From the NCBI RefSeq assembly GCF_019703515.2, contig NC_059372.1, positions 23,980,931 to 24,044,930 on the forward strand: a stretch of 64,000 nucleotides of DNA, written 5' to 3'. Made by a program: the position numbers and the translations under genes. Numbering within the stretch: position 1 is the stretch's first letter; the number at the start of each line of letters is the position of its first letter. The notes beneath the pieces were generated by a model that saw nothing but the letters and a program-made list of their open reading frames with translations, had not been told where the DNA came from and searched no databases. Origin of the DNA: Myxocyprinus asiaticus. Its lineage: Eukaryota; Chordata; Actinopteri; Cypriniformes; Catostomidae. Shown here in pieces: positions 13,824 to 25,000 of this stretch.

Positions 13824-13995
13824 TACATTTACATTTATGCATTTGGCAGACGCTTTTATCCAAAGCGACTTACAGTGCACTTATTACAGGGACAATCCCC
13901 CCAGAGCAACCTGGAGTTAAGTGTCTTGCTCAAGGACACAGTGGTGGTGGCTGTGGGGATCGAACCTGATTACCAGTTATGTGCTTTAGCCCACT
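13824..13995 (-). repeat. tRNA-related SINE 3' portion, minus strand
   Basis: On the minus strand it reads through a B-box-like GGTTCGATCCCCACAGCC (about 13942-13965), then 'tgtccttgagcaagacact' and the widespread teleost tail with 'tgtaagtcgctttggat' and 'aaaagcgtctgccaaatgc'. It is 5'-truncated upstream of the B box. No target duplication was defined. The module is recognised from general knowledge of teleost genomes. Confidence 0.75.
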
Positions 13996-16900
13996 TTTTT
14001 TTTTTTTAATTTGAGTGTTTATTATAGGAAATGACAATATTCTGAATGAATATTAGCTGGCTAGCTTAAATGTAAAAAGTGGAATACATTAAATGCACAC
14101 ATCTTATAGTGTCATTAGTGGCTGAGCCCCCCTAATATTAAAATCCTTGTCCCTGGTTCATATTATCTATTTGTATTTATGTTTAATAAAAATAGTGCAA
14201 GTAATTTTATGCGTTGAGGCATTTCATTATTTGACAGTTATTACTACAACTATTACGGGCTTCCAGAGCCCTTCAAGTGTCAAAAGCTCCCAGTAAATAA
14301 ACACACATGACAAGGCGAACATGATTAACCCATCTACAGTATAACGATTCTAAGGTAGTTTTAAGCTATTTCTTCACGGACACGAGTAAATAATGGTCTG
14401 GTGTTGCAAGTTCGTGGATGCGTGCGCAACAGAACTGCTGCTAAAAAAAAACCTTGGGGAAACACTGGTTTATATTCAGAAATACAAATTTTTTGAATAA
14501 AAATCATCATTCTATATTTGTGTCAAAGAGGTCAAATTTGACAGATTAATTATCTTTTTTTAATTTAAAATGAAGGGTTTACTGTGTATCTACTGTACAA
14601 GAATAGCACCACCATTGATAAACATAAGTGGCTCTCTTTTTAGATGAAATGCTATTTTTAAAAGCTTGTGTTTAGTGTGAAAAATTAACTATGGCAATGT
14701 TCAGGTTTACTGTGAAAAGGAAGGTGTGTATCTACTGTACTCTACCCTCGTACATTTTTTTTTCTTTTTTTTTTTTACCCAAACAAAACAGTTGTTTAGA
14801 ATTTTCTCCAAAACAGAAGGGTTAATGCAATGAGGTGTAATAATGAGTCAAGAAAGAGATGGCTGATATTACTGATACATCCTTGAGATTGAAAATTTAA
14901 GGTTGAGCACACTGCATTGTGCAATACAGTATTCCATACAGTACACTCTGTTGTATACTGCTCATTTTGTCAAATGCAATAGCTATTTAATGCATACAGA
15001 AAATCTGCACACTGTGCACAGTATATATTGACACAGTTGTAATAATATGGTAGCAATGAATGCATAGCCATTTTCTTGCCCTCTCTCCTCCTCTCCATTT
15101 CTCGCTCATGACAATCCTTCTATTGGAGGAAAGGTCACACTAACTGCCCCCTTTCATCATTCTTATCCCCATGCTGCCATTTACAAGGCAGACAAGCTCT
15201 CCTCTGGCACAAGCTCAAGAAGGTAGGTGAGATGGGACAATGAAAGAAATCTGCCATTTATTTCCCCACGTTTTTTTGTTCTTGCTTTCACGGATGCAGA
15301 GGCAAGACAAAATGCTCTTCGGAGAAAGAAGATAGAGAGAAAGCATTGTATATTGTTTACCCTGTAATTCACAACGCATGGCGTTGATTAGCAAAGCAGA
15401 CTGCGACACTGAGTCTGGGTGAGGCACTGAAAGAATAATGCTGTTCCACAACTATCTCTCTCTCTCTCTCTCTATCGTGCCGTCTTTCTCTTTTACTCCA
15501 GGGCACACTGTGGAGTGACTGATGGCTGCAATGTAAAAAGCTGCCTGGCTGATGAGTGAAATTTAAACTGCTGCTGTCAGGAGCATTATTTGGCTTTCAT
15601 TACAACGTGCTGCTCTGGTTGCCTGAGACAAGCCCGTCTCTACATGAGGCAAACAAGGCAACGCCGTCTCACCTCCCTTTTATTAATTCATGTTTGCAAT
15701 AAGCTTGTACGTGATAATTACTGACAGAAAGCCCGCTTTGTGTACAGACAGTCGACACAGAGGTGAGAGATGAGAGCACGGACAAAACCTTTAAACGCAT
15801 CTAATAATATCACATCTGTCGTATCCAAGTGAGGTGAGGCATTTAAAAAAAAAAAAAAAAAAAATCATACAACGGTGTCAAATGCAGAATCGGCAAGGAT
15901 ATATAGACTAACAACAGAAGCTGTAAAGGTTGACAACAAAACATGAGGCGGCACAGCATTTGTAAACCCCAACAGCAGATTAGCTGTACTATAAAGCATT
16001 TCCTAGAGGATATCTTTTTTTTTTTTTTTTAACCAACTGATTGTGCTGGAGATACAGAGGTCTCCTGCTGTTCTGTGTGGATGAATGAGACTGAGAGACA
16101 TTTAATTCCCCACTAATTAGCATTTTGCTCAGAGGAGCATGTGGTCTCTCTGTGGGTTACACCCAGGTCAGGTGACAGTGAGCGACTCGGCAGCAGCCGC
16201 CGGGCAGGCAATAGTGAACAATCTCAGGTGAAAGTATCTGGCAGAGCCCCTCTTCTCCTCTCCAGCTTGTCTGTCCCCTAGAGCTACTTCAGTCTTTCAC
16301 AAAACAAAGAGCGGTGCTGAAAGTGGGGAGGTGCTGAGCTCTACACCTCGTCCACAGGCATATAAAAACAGGATTACAACAGAGATTATTAAGAGATAAA
16401 TACCAAGAGAAGAAGCTGCGTGGAAACACATGGTCTAAAAGCCCCAACAAGCCCATCTCCACAACCCAGGACCTACAGCACCTCACAAATAAATGCCACT
16501 CAGTGGTGAAGCAAATGTACAACCCCTGTGTAATTTGCTGTAGAAGTGAGAAATGATTGCCTGTGACTAGACAATAATTAATCTCGCCACCGAGAAGAGA
16601 AAGGTTATGCAGCAACTTCAATTATGAGACGATTCCGCCTTCACTAACAGGCGAAGTTGGATTCAAAGAACACTTGTGATGACAAAAAGGAGAGACAACT
16701 CCAGTGTCATCAGAAATAGGCAGCAATGTGGGAAATCAATGACAAGATCAATCGTGCACCTGCCTCCCTCTCTAGAACAGCGGAGGAACAGAGCACATTA
16801 CATAAGCACTGATAACCATCAGGGAGGCTGGCTTCAGCTCACTGATTTACTGCGCCAGACCCCCGAGACACATTCAGGTGGCAGAGCGGCTCTCATTTGC

Positions 16901-17361
16901 CATCGCTGTAACCTTCTAAAATACACATCTTCACAAAAACAGTCACACAGTCAGAGGAAAAACATCACATATTTACTCTATTTAAGCAATAATAAGCAGC
17001 GCTATATTTTGAATGCAGTCATTGCTAACAGTTGCCTGAACAAGTAGTTGATAATTCACAAGGTAGCATTTTATAATTAGGCTGATTTCAAAGTGCAATG
17101 GAATGGAACAGAATGGAATGGTGAGGTCGTCCACACTCACCCGTTTGAAAACTCTGTTTTCAGTTTCCTAATGTCATAATTTTTCCAAGTATGCGGTAAT
17201 GGAGAGCGTTTTAAAACGCTCCTTCTGAATGTGAATGTGTATGGCTGTAGCAACGGTGCTTAAAAGAGTGGATTTAAAGATGAAAGTTTTACTTTTATCT
17301 TTAATTTCCCGTGCAAACTGTCTAACAGCTAAAGCACAGCAAGTTGTCAACACACTAATCA
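13996..17361. other. no gene; unique sequence with candidate conserved non-coding DNA
   Basis: No frame in this 3.4 kb shows a known motif. The block 15060-16900 is of moderate GC content, shows few repeats apart from T or A runs (15845-15863, 16016-16031) and a short CT run (15453-15473), and looks single-copy. A segment ending 'ggggaaacactgg' near 14470 resembles a hAT terminus, single-ended. Around 17120-17230 'gtccacactcacccgtttgaaaac' resembles the 'ccacactaat' element family at 3877 and 18449. Confidence 0.35.
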
Positions 17362-17757
17362 ACCCTCCCTTCTCTATTCTGAGATGCTATTCTTCTCAAA
17401 ACAATTGTACAGGGCGGTTATCTGAGTTACCATAGACTTTGTCAGTTCAAACCAGTCTGGCCATTCTCTGTTGACCTCTCACATCAACAAGGCGTTTCCA
17501 TACGCAAAACTGCAGCTCACTGGATATTTTTTGTTTTTGGCACCATTCTGAGTAAATTCTACGGACTGGTATGTGTGAAAATCCAAGGAGATCAGCAGTT
17601 ACAGAAATACTCAAACCAGCCCATCTGGCACCAACAATCATGCCACAGTCCAAATCACTGAGATAAAATTTTTTCCCCATTTTGATGGTTGATGTGAACA
17701 TTAACTGAAGCTCCTGACCCGCCACACGATTGGCTGATTAGATAATCGCATGGATGA
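17362..17757 (-). pseudogene. Tc1-like transposase N-terminal fragment
   Basis: On the minus strand a frame at 17725-17447 reads KMGKKFYLSDLDCGMIVGAR, then SISVTADLLGFSH and RRIYSEWCQKQK. This is the helix-turn-helix DNA-binding region of the same Tc1 subfamily as 10166 and 36561. No DDE catalytic part is present, and neither terminal motif was found intact. At 17752-17783, just past the fragment, 'gatgattgtaggtgccagatgggc' matches the same region in the opposite (plus) orientation. This may mean that it once was a fold-back copy like 36561-37391 and lost its second arm. Confidence 0.8.
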
Positions 17758-17779
17758 TTGTAGGTGCCAGATGGGCCAG

Positions 17780-17846
17780 CACGGCCGGCCCCCAATCGGG
17801 CTAATCAGTCGAGGAGAGGGATAAGGTCGATTGGGGTCCGGCCGTG
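17780..17846. repeat. GC-rich hairpin, 18-bp arms
   Basis: CACGGCCGGCCCCCAATC at 17780-17797 pairs with GATTGGGGTCCGGCCGTG at 17829-17846 with one mismatch and a 31-base loop. It is strikingly GC-rich against its surroundings and sits at the edge of the Tc1 fragment. The nature is unknown: it could be the end of another repeat or an RNA hairpin. Confidence 0.7.
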
Positions 17847-18051
17847 TGCATTCATGGCCCAGCCCTGCCCTCCTCCTTTTCACAATTCTTTAGTACCACA
17901 TACTTTGGAAAACGATGATGTTAGTAAACTGAAAAAGAAGTTCCCTTACGACTCAGTACACACACTTCATAAAGAGCACATCCAGACCATTCTTCGGTGT
18001 CTGTTTCAGTTTAAACTGAAAAAACATTACCACTAAAGTTATTTTATTTTC

Positions 18052-18430
18052 ATGTGCATCGCGGTAACTCGCCACTGTCTGGCTGCACTAGCACCATGGA
18101 CAGCACCAGCCTTCTACCAACAGGGTGTTATGCTAAGTCAAGTTTTCAGAAAGAAAGTGCTGACCACAAATGCATCCAACACAGATTGGGGCATGGTGTG
18201 CAATGGATGCCCGACTTTAGACACATGGAAACAGGTGTGAAACGGCCGTGACATGTCAACCACCTAGAGCTACTGGTTGTCTTTCTAGCTTTGAGAGCTT
18301 TTCATTTCGATATTATGAATCACCACATTCTAATTCGTTCAGACAACACAACAGTAGTAGTGTAGATATGTCACCATGACATACTGGCCCACGTATGGCC
18401 AGCGAAATGCAAGTATGCACTTTCCTCTTC
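18052..18430 (+). pseudogene. DIRS-type retrotransposon RT/RNase H fragment
   Basis: The frame from 18052 reads TRHCLAALAPWTAPAFYQQG, then KKVLTTNASNTDWGMVCNG. This matches the DIRS connection to the RNase H domain, where the family has TTDAS.TGWG; here the catalytic Asp is Asn. After a frameshift and a stop the match continues as HVNHLELLVVFLALRAFH and NHHILIRSDNTTVV (the second block carries the RNase H Asp), then breaks at a stop near 18363. No recombinase or termini are nearby, so this is an isolated fragment. It covers the part that the DIRS copy at 43556-50968 has lost. The host genome therefore contains, or contained, more complete relatives. Confidence 0.75.
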
Positions 18431-18448
18431 CTCCCTCACATGTAAACT

Positions 18449-18626
18449 ATGGCCATGTCCACATTAATACATTTCAGTTTAAAAATGCTATGTTTATGCC
18501 TCACTAGAACAGCATTTTCCAAATGAAGCATTCAAAGAACGCTCCCGATTACCACATAAAACTATGAGGTTATAAAACTGAAAACTGAGTTTTCAAATGA
18601 AAATGGATTAGTGTGGATGTGGCCTA
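18449..18626. mobile_element. 178-bp MITE with 'ccacactaat' inverted ends
   Basis: The left end reads 'atggccatgtccacattaat' and the right end 'attagtgtggatgtggcctat', imperfect reverse complements of about 20 bp. It is the short relative of the element at 3877-4386. No coding capacity. Confidence 0.7.
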
Positions 18627-18652
18627 TAACTCTGTATAATACACTGAAGAGT

Positions 18653-19300
18653 AGGGGTCGACGGATAGGTATTTTGCCAATACCGAAAACTAAGGTCACA
18701 GAAAAGGCTGATAACCGATTAATCGGTCGATAGTTTTTAAAATCGGTTTATAGAATTTAACACAAAAAATCGTTTTCCATTACTATGATGGGTAAAGACA
18801 TATGCTATACGTTTACAAGAGTCCAAAATTAATTAAATCCCAGATGCAGTTTACTGTTCCACCAAAAACCCAATAATAATCAGAAAAAATTAAGATCTTG
18901 TTCAAAATGCATGACTTTAAACTATAAACAGTTCAGTTACAATGATCTATAGTTAGGATAGTACTTTAGAGCATTCAGTTTAGAGCATTTCATTATCTAA
19001 ACAAAATAACAAAATATGCATTGAACTAAGGATAACAAATATAGATGAATATTGTAAATGATGCCTCATTTAGATATAGCAAATCCCTACAAGATGTCAG
19101 TGAATGTTTTTGTTTCACCTCTAGAGGCTGCTGTTATACTATTGAATCAAGCAGTTCAAAGTTGAATTGACCAATCACAATCCAGGGAGAGAACTACTTT
19201 TTAAATAAACATTAACACTGTAGATTTGTATTGACCAATCAGAATCCAGGGACTGAACTACTTTTTAAATAAACATTGTGGTAATCAGAGATGAGGAAAC
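18653..19300 (+). mobile_element. hAT-like repeat beginning TAGGGGTCGAC
   Basis: The left terminus TAGGGGTCGACGGATAGG and following 'ccgattaatcggtcgatag' are typical of a hAT-like family common in fish genomes, to my recollection. The right end is not clearly visible, so it is probably truncated or decayed. No transposase is recognised. It contains the tandem duplication at 19164-19277. Confidence 0.45.
19164..19277. repeat. tandem duplication, about 68-bp unit
   Basis: 'attgaccaatcacaatccag' followed by 'gaactactttttaaataaac' is repeated almost exactly as 'attgaccaatcagaatccag' and 'gaactactttttaaataaac' 68 bases later. Two copies only. Confidence 0.8.
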
Positions 19301-20878
19301 AATTAAGAGGTCGATTAGGAGAGAAGGTGCCTTGGCAGTCAGGCTGGGGTGTCTTCATTAGAGTCGCCTGCTGAGAACCACAGTAGTAGCTGAGAACATG
19401 CCGGGTGTTTTCAGCCAACTGGTTCATTAGGATTTTTGCTGCTTTGTTTTGCATGAGAGAGGAGGGAAGTGGAAGGTTGATTGCCTTTTATTATCAGCCT
19501 AGCAGCTTCAGCGCTCCCTTATTATTTATTGCAGACCGTACAGATCTCGGCAAACATCAATTTCGATAATTACAAGAAAGTGCAAGTGAGAGCACAAGCC
19601 ATTGCTCATCTGCATTCTTCGGCAGCCGTTTGTACAGTGACGTTCTCTTGATGACAACATGTGACAGAAGCGTTTAAAAAGCACCAGAGAACACGTTCTT
19701 CAAATTAGAGGATGAATGGAAAAGGAGAGCTGCTCTTGAAGTATAAAGGAATACTGTAATAACTGCAATAAGCAAAAGGGAGGTGTGTAAACAAGATAAG
19801 AGGTCTCCTAAGAATTTATGTTGTGAAAAAATAATGCTAAAAATGCGCATAGTCAGAGTAACGTGTGAACGCCTCTTGAGCTAACTGGAACTGGGCATCT
19901 GTCTAAAGGGAGTATTACTTGCTTGACAGTTCAACTTGGCAAAGGCTCAAATTACACACCCTACAAATCAAAGCAGAGAAAATACTTTGCTTAATAGCTT
20001 TGCTTCACCTTGTCGTGTTTGCAAAGTATGAATCTATATCACATCCTTAAAAACATTAAAAAAAGCTTAATACAATTAAGAAATCAAAAGCCAATCAAAA
20101 GTGCTTATGCAATAATAACACAATAATAATGCAAAAACATAAGGGAATCCGATATTTGTCTTTTCGATTCATACATATTGTTCATTCCTACTGGTTACAA
20201 AAGATCATTTGTATACTGAAGAATTTATTCCTGCTTTCATTTGCTTTTTCCCCCCATCCATGAAAACCCAGCACCAATGTTACAGTTTCAAAAACAATGT
20301 GGAAGCCAAAATGATCAAAAACTTCTATTATCATCTAAACTACCTCTCTGTTCTTGAACTGACAGTACTGTCAACTACACACTCTTGTAAAACCGAGAGA
20401 TGTATAGGTGCAGGCAGAACTAACCCCCTGACTCATTTAAACTTATTACTGAAGCTAATACTGCCATTTGAATAAAATCAATATGTGCCGTGCGAAATCC
20501 CTAGAGTATCCTATAAAATGGTGGGTGTCGAATTAGCCCGTCATCACTCTCAAAACAACGACTGGCGCCACTTACACTCTTGTATTATACAAAGAAATAT
20601 TATGTCTGCTATCTCTAGCACTACATTTTCAGTAGACGCCATCAATTTTATGGGAAAGCTTTTCAGTTAAATAAAAAAATAAAGCATACTGGCTCACTCT
20701 GGAAATATAGAATGCCATCTGAAATTATTACAGGTGTTCAAAGCAGTGGATGATTTTTAAACCAATCTACCTGAAACATGTGTGTATATTTATTTGTTAT
20801 TTGAAGTGAGCCTCGTCTGCCCAGTCCAATCAAAGCCCCTCAATGCAAACAGAGAAAAAAACAAGGGCTGGCAGAGAG

Positions 20879-20945
<67 letters not shown>

Positions 20946-21744
20946 CAGAAAAGAGAGCTTCAGGGTAACGCTTCAATGATAAAAGCAAGAAAGAAAATCT
21001 TGTTTTGATAAGTGAATTACTGGCCTTCACTACATTTCCCTGCATTCCTGAACCAGTGGGTTCATTAAATGCATTGATATATCTGTCAACCTAGTCTGAG
21101 CTGCCTTCCTCAGGACAAAAAAATGCAGTCACCTTTGCAGCTCTGAATCTTTCAACAGCTCGAGGCAACAGATTTATTACAAATTGATCCATTAGATAGT
21201 ACTGCCGAGGTTTATTGTTTACACCGTTCCTCTCTCCCCTGCTTGCCCTGCCCACAATAGCAGCATGTAATGAGGAAAACTATAGGAGCAAAGCTATCGT
21301 CATGCACCACTATCACTACAGCAAACCAGAGAGAAGAGTGTCTGAGAAAAGAAAGGTGCTGTCTAACTGACACAAATATGATCTTAGTCTTGCAGTGAAG
21401 TGGTCGTTGTGCAAGGGCAAATGAAGGGCCGTTCTCTCTGATGAGTCAGGACTGATTAGAGAGCACAAAGACAGCAGGCCACCCCCTCCATTCTCAAGTA
21501 CATAATTCACACCTTCAGATCCTCACATATTCCCCATTAAAACATCAGACAGGACTTGATCATTGCTCTGTTGTGCGGGTGCAGCAGTAAAAACTCAGCA
21601 CCACTCTGCCAGTGTAAATTATGTACTTGCTTTATGAGTCGTGAACAATGCCAAGATTTTATGTCAGCCTCTGATGTTAGTCTTTTTCATTTCCAAAGAT
21701 AATTTGAAGACCCGAGAATAAAACTGAGGAATTAAATGGTTAGC
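19301..21744. other. no gene; unique sequence
   Basis: Short frames (up to 88 codons) without recognisable motifs. A long (GA)n run lies at 20872-20943; frames through it (repeated RE or SL) are artefacts of the repeat. The block 21060-21640 looks single-copy. Confidence 0.35.
20872..20943. repeat. (GA)n microsatellite
   Basis: About 30 GA units with two small interruptions (ggca near the start, aaag near the end). Confidence 0.97.
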
Positions 21745-21993
21745 TTTGTCATTTACTCACCCTCATATCGATCCAAACCCGTGTGACTTCTTTTTCTTTG
21801 GAATACAAAAGGAGTTTGTATGGAAAATTGTATGGAAAAAATATGCAACGGAAGTCAATGGTGACTGAGGCTAACATACTGCCTACCATTTCCTTTTGAA
21901 TTCCATGGAAAAAAGAAAGTCATATGGGTTTAGAACAATATGAGGGTGAGTAATTGATAACAGAATGTTCATTTTTGTGTTAATTATCCCTTT
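21745..21993. mobile_element. palindromic fold-back MITE, Angel-like
   Basis: The left arm has 'gtcatttactcaccctcata' and the right arm 'tatgagggtgagtaattgat'. The inner parts 'tgacttctttttctttggaa' and 'ttccatggaaaaaagaaagt' also pair. The right tip reads 'aattatcccttta'. This matches a very common cyprinid fold-back repeat whose transcript could form a hairpin along most of its length. No coding capacity. The name Angel-like is my recollection of zebrafish fold-back repeats, not a database match. Confidence 0.75.
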
Positions 21994-21994
21994 A

Positions 21995-22250
21995 GAGTCA
22001 TCATTTACTCACCCTAATGCTGTTACAATCCTGTTTGACTTTCTTTCTTCCAAAGAACACAAAAGGAGAAATTTTCAAGAATGTACTTTTCCATGCATTT
22101 AAAATGAATGGTGACTGGTGCTTTAAAGCTTCAGAAAGGACACAAAACAACTTAATATCATTAAAGTGGTCCAATGTGCAAACGAATCGTATCTTTTCAT
22201 TTTGGTTTGAATGATTCATTCAGGAATTGGACTGATCCGGTTCTCTAGTA
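21995..22250 (+). repeat. second fold-back MITE, left half only
   Basis: 'agtcatcatttactcacccta' and 'gactttctttcttccaaaga' repeat the left arm of the preceding element in the same orientation, directly abutting it. The right arm is replaced by unrelated sequence. A right-arm-like fragment ('ggagtgagtaaataataata') also lies at 25550-25575. Confidence 0.65.
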
Positions 22251-22271
22251 AACAGCTCACTGAAGGGGAAG

Positions 22272-23195
22272 TAGGGCCCTATGAAATCCGTTTTATTTTT
22301 TCTCAAATTCCATGGTTTCTGTTTATTTTCTCTGAATACTGGGTTTTAAAGTTTAATTACCTTTTATCATTAATTTTGTTTTTAAATTAACAGAATTTTA
22401 ATCAAATGAAAACAGAACAATTACTTTTCAGCATACCATTGCATTATTTTTTATTAAATGAAGAGCATCTATACTGATCACACAATCCGACCCCCCCACC
22501 CCTCCATTTTTTATTTTATTATTATTATAAATTTTTTGTCAAATACAGTGCTGCACAGTAGAGTATCACAGTATTAATGAAAGCGGTGATGAAACTGCTT
22601 GAGATATTGCTTAAATATAATGTAATTATTATTGATTATTATTTTCATTGTTATTACTACTACTACTACTACTAGTACATTGAATATTACATTTTACTAT
22701 ACAGAATTAATATATTTCTGTTGCATTTTTTTCAATTTCAAGCATCTAGTTAAATAAAGCTTTTATAACAGCTTCACTTCTCACCTCCGGAAAAGCATTT
22801 CACTATATGGGCTAATATGCTTCTTAAACCACAAAAGGCTATGATTTAGATATAAAAATATAGTCTGCATGTGCTGTGCTTCACAGTGAATAAAGTGCTC
22901 TGCGCTTTGTCATTAATACACACACAGCGCGCACATGATGTTAATTACGCAGTTAGTGTATAAGCAGTGGCTTCTCACATTAACATACTGATGAAGCACA
23001 CAGCAAATGCAGACTGTAAATCTCAGCCTTGTGTGGTTTATTCATCACACTAGGACACATCACAATTTTAATTTTATTAATTGTGTATGTATACATTAAT
23101 TTCATCCAAAATATTTCAAATTCCATGACATTCCGCGTTTTATAGTTAATTCCGTTTTAATGACTGGATTCTACGATTCCGTCCGTGTTTCCTGC
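22272..23195 (+). mobile_element. hAT-like non-autonomous element beginning TAGGGCCCTATG
   Basis: It starts TAGGGCCCTATGAAATCCG and ends near 'ggattctacgattccgtcc', which loosely mirrors 'gaaatccg'. The interior shares long stretches with 23870-25000 ('aatcaaatgaaaa', 'aaagtgctgcatggcagagc' against 'acagtgctgcacagtagagt', 'cacctccggaaaagc', 'tagtctgcatg'), so two diverged members of one family lie 1.5 kb apart in the same orientation. No transposase frame. Confidence 0.6.
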
Positions 23196-23727
23196 AACGT
23201 CTATATAAGTGAATAATGACTTATATTTGATCTGTTCCTCACACAAAGCTATCATATTACTTCAAAAGGACTGAAATAGGGTCTGAAATTAACTTTTTAG
23301 CCCATCAGTCAAGGTGGCTTTTAGATTAAAACATTTACTAGCCAGCTAGATTTCTTAAATTTATTATTATTATTAGTGGATTTTACAGACATGAGAGACA
23401 TATAAACAATACAGTATGCAAGTTTAAAAGAGAACTGCTTTTTTAAAGAATTATATATTGTTTTATTATTTATGAAATATTTAATTGCCAGATAGTCCAT
23501 TTATAATTATTTTTCTGATTATTTATTAATTACAACAAAACTAAATTTGTATTTTAAACTACATGTTGTAATATGAATGAAGAGTAAGTAACTCTCATGA
23601 GTAACACATAACACAGTAACAGATCTTGGTTTATTTGGAGTGAGTCAATTAATTCAGTCAGCTACAACTGATTCATAAGTCTTTTTGTTTCACTAAATAT
23701 AGTCGGCTCATAGATTTACTGCTAACT

Positions 23728-25000
23728 AGGGATGTCCTCATACCATTTTTTTTTAGAACAAGTACCAATACTTCCTTTTCAGTAATTGCTGATACTAATA
23801 CCTGTTTTTTTTTTTTTTTTCTGAAATCCACATCAGTTTATTTCAATGTTATCATCAAAAATGTGTCTAAATAAATTAATATAATTAAAACTTTAATCAA
23901 ATGAAAATAGAAGAATTCATTTTCAACATAACACTATTATTTTTATCAAATGAGGTGGTTTTATTCAGAATCTCACAGCACAATCCAAAATACATCATTT
24001 GAGTTATTTTTGTCAAATAAAGTGCTGCATGGCAGAGCATCACAGGTGTGAGACGTTGCTTAAATATTATACAATTACTATTGATTTATTATAATTAGTA
24101 GTAGTATTAGTAGTATTAAGCCCTATTCAGACAGGATTAGTTTTATATGGGGACGTGGGGTAATGTAATAATTACCAGAGCTTCTCAGTTCTCAGTAATT
24201 TTAATCCCTTGCGAATTGGTCATGTCAGTAATTTTCCCGGACTTTTTACGGACTGCGCATTCCCGCGCTGGTAAAAATGACAGCATGTTTTACCTACTAT
24301 AAAACGGCCTGTAAAAATAGTCCCTGGTAATATTAATCCAGTGCGAATTGACATGTTAACAAAAAGCCCATAAATCTGCACTTTCCAGCACTTAAGCCCT
24401 TTAAATGTACCTGTTTCTTAAGTTCTCCGAGTGTCCGAACTGGATGTTGGTCAAGATAACTTCAGATAACGCTGGCTGTTGCGTTTGGACTGATGCATGT
24501 TTTTCATCTCTTTATGCTGTTGAGTGTTTATTTACCCATGCAAAAAAGAAACAAGCAGCTTTTGATTATGATTTGAGCAGAGTGAGTGTGGAAAATTATG
24601 TTTAGCCCTGCGTTTCGGAACGTAAAATTACATGATGTGAATGGATTGTCCATATTTTTAATTCAAGAGTAATCTAAGATTACAGCATTGTTAATGTCAC
24701 CAGTTATGTTGTATTTAGCCAGATATTCCAATCAATTTCTTCTAATAATCACAGATACAGTATATGCATGTTTAATATTTCCTGCTAAATTAATCAGCAC
24801 AGTATACATTTTCTTATAGGTCAGTTATGCATGACAGTAGTGTGTAAATGCTGTAGACACACCCTACAGAAGTTTTCACCTCCAGAAAAGCCAGTCGCTA
24901 TGTGACTCAAAGTGATTATTGAACTGCAAACGGCTGCTATTTAATTAAACAAATATGTAGTCTGCATGAACTGAATTAGCGCTCTGCTCGCAGTAATCTG
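23728..25000 (+). repeat. diverged relative of the 22272 element, with other pieces inserted
   Basis: It opens with 'tagggatgtcctcatacca', a hAT-like terminus. From about 23870 it shares the interior of the 22272-23195 element, and resumes at 24880 ('cacctccagaaaagccagtc', 'tagtctgcatgaactg'). Between about 24119 and 24870 a different sequence is inserted that begins 'gccctattcagacaggatta', again a terminus typical of fish hAT MITEs; its right end is not clear. No coding capacity. Confidence 0.55.

Noticed and set aside
20782..20979. Arg-Glu repeat protein
   Set aside because: Translation of a (GA)n microsatellite; the mirror frame gives Ser-Leu repeats. The same applies to 11451-11802 and 41396-41727.
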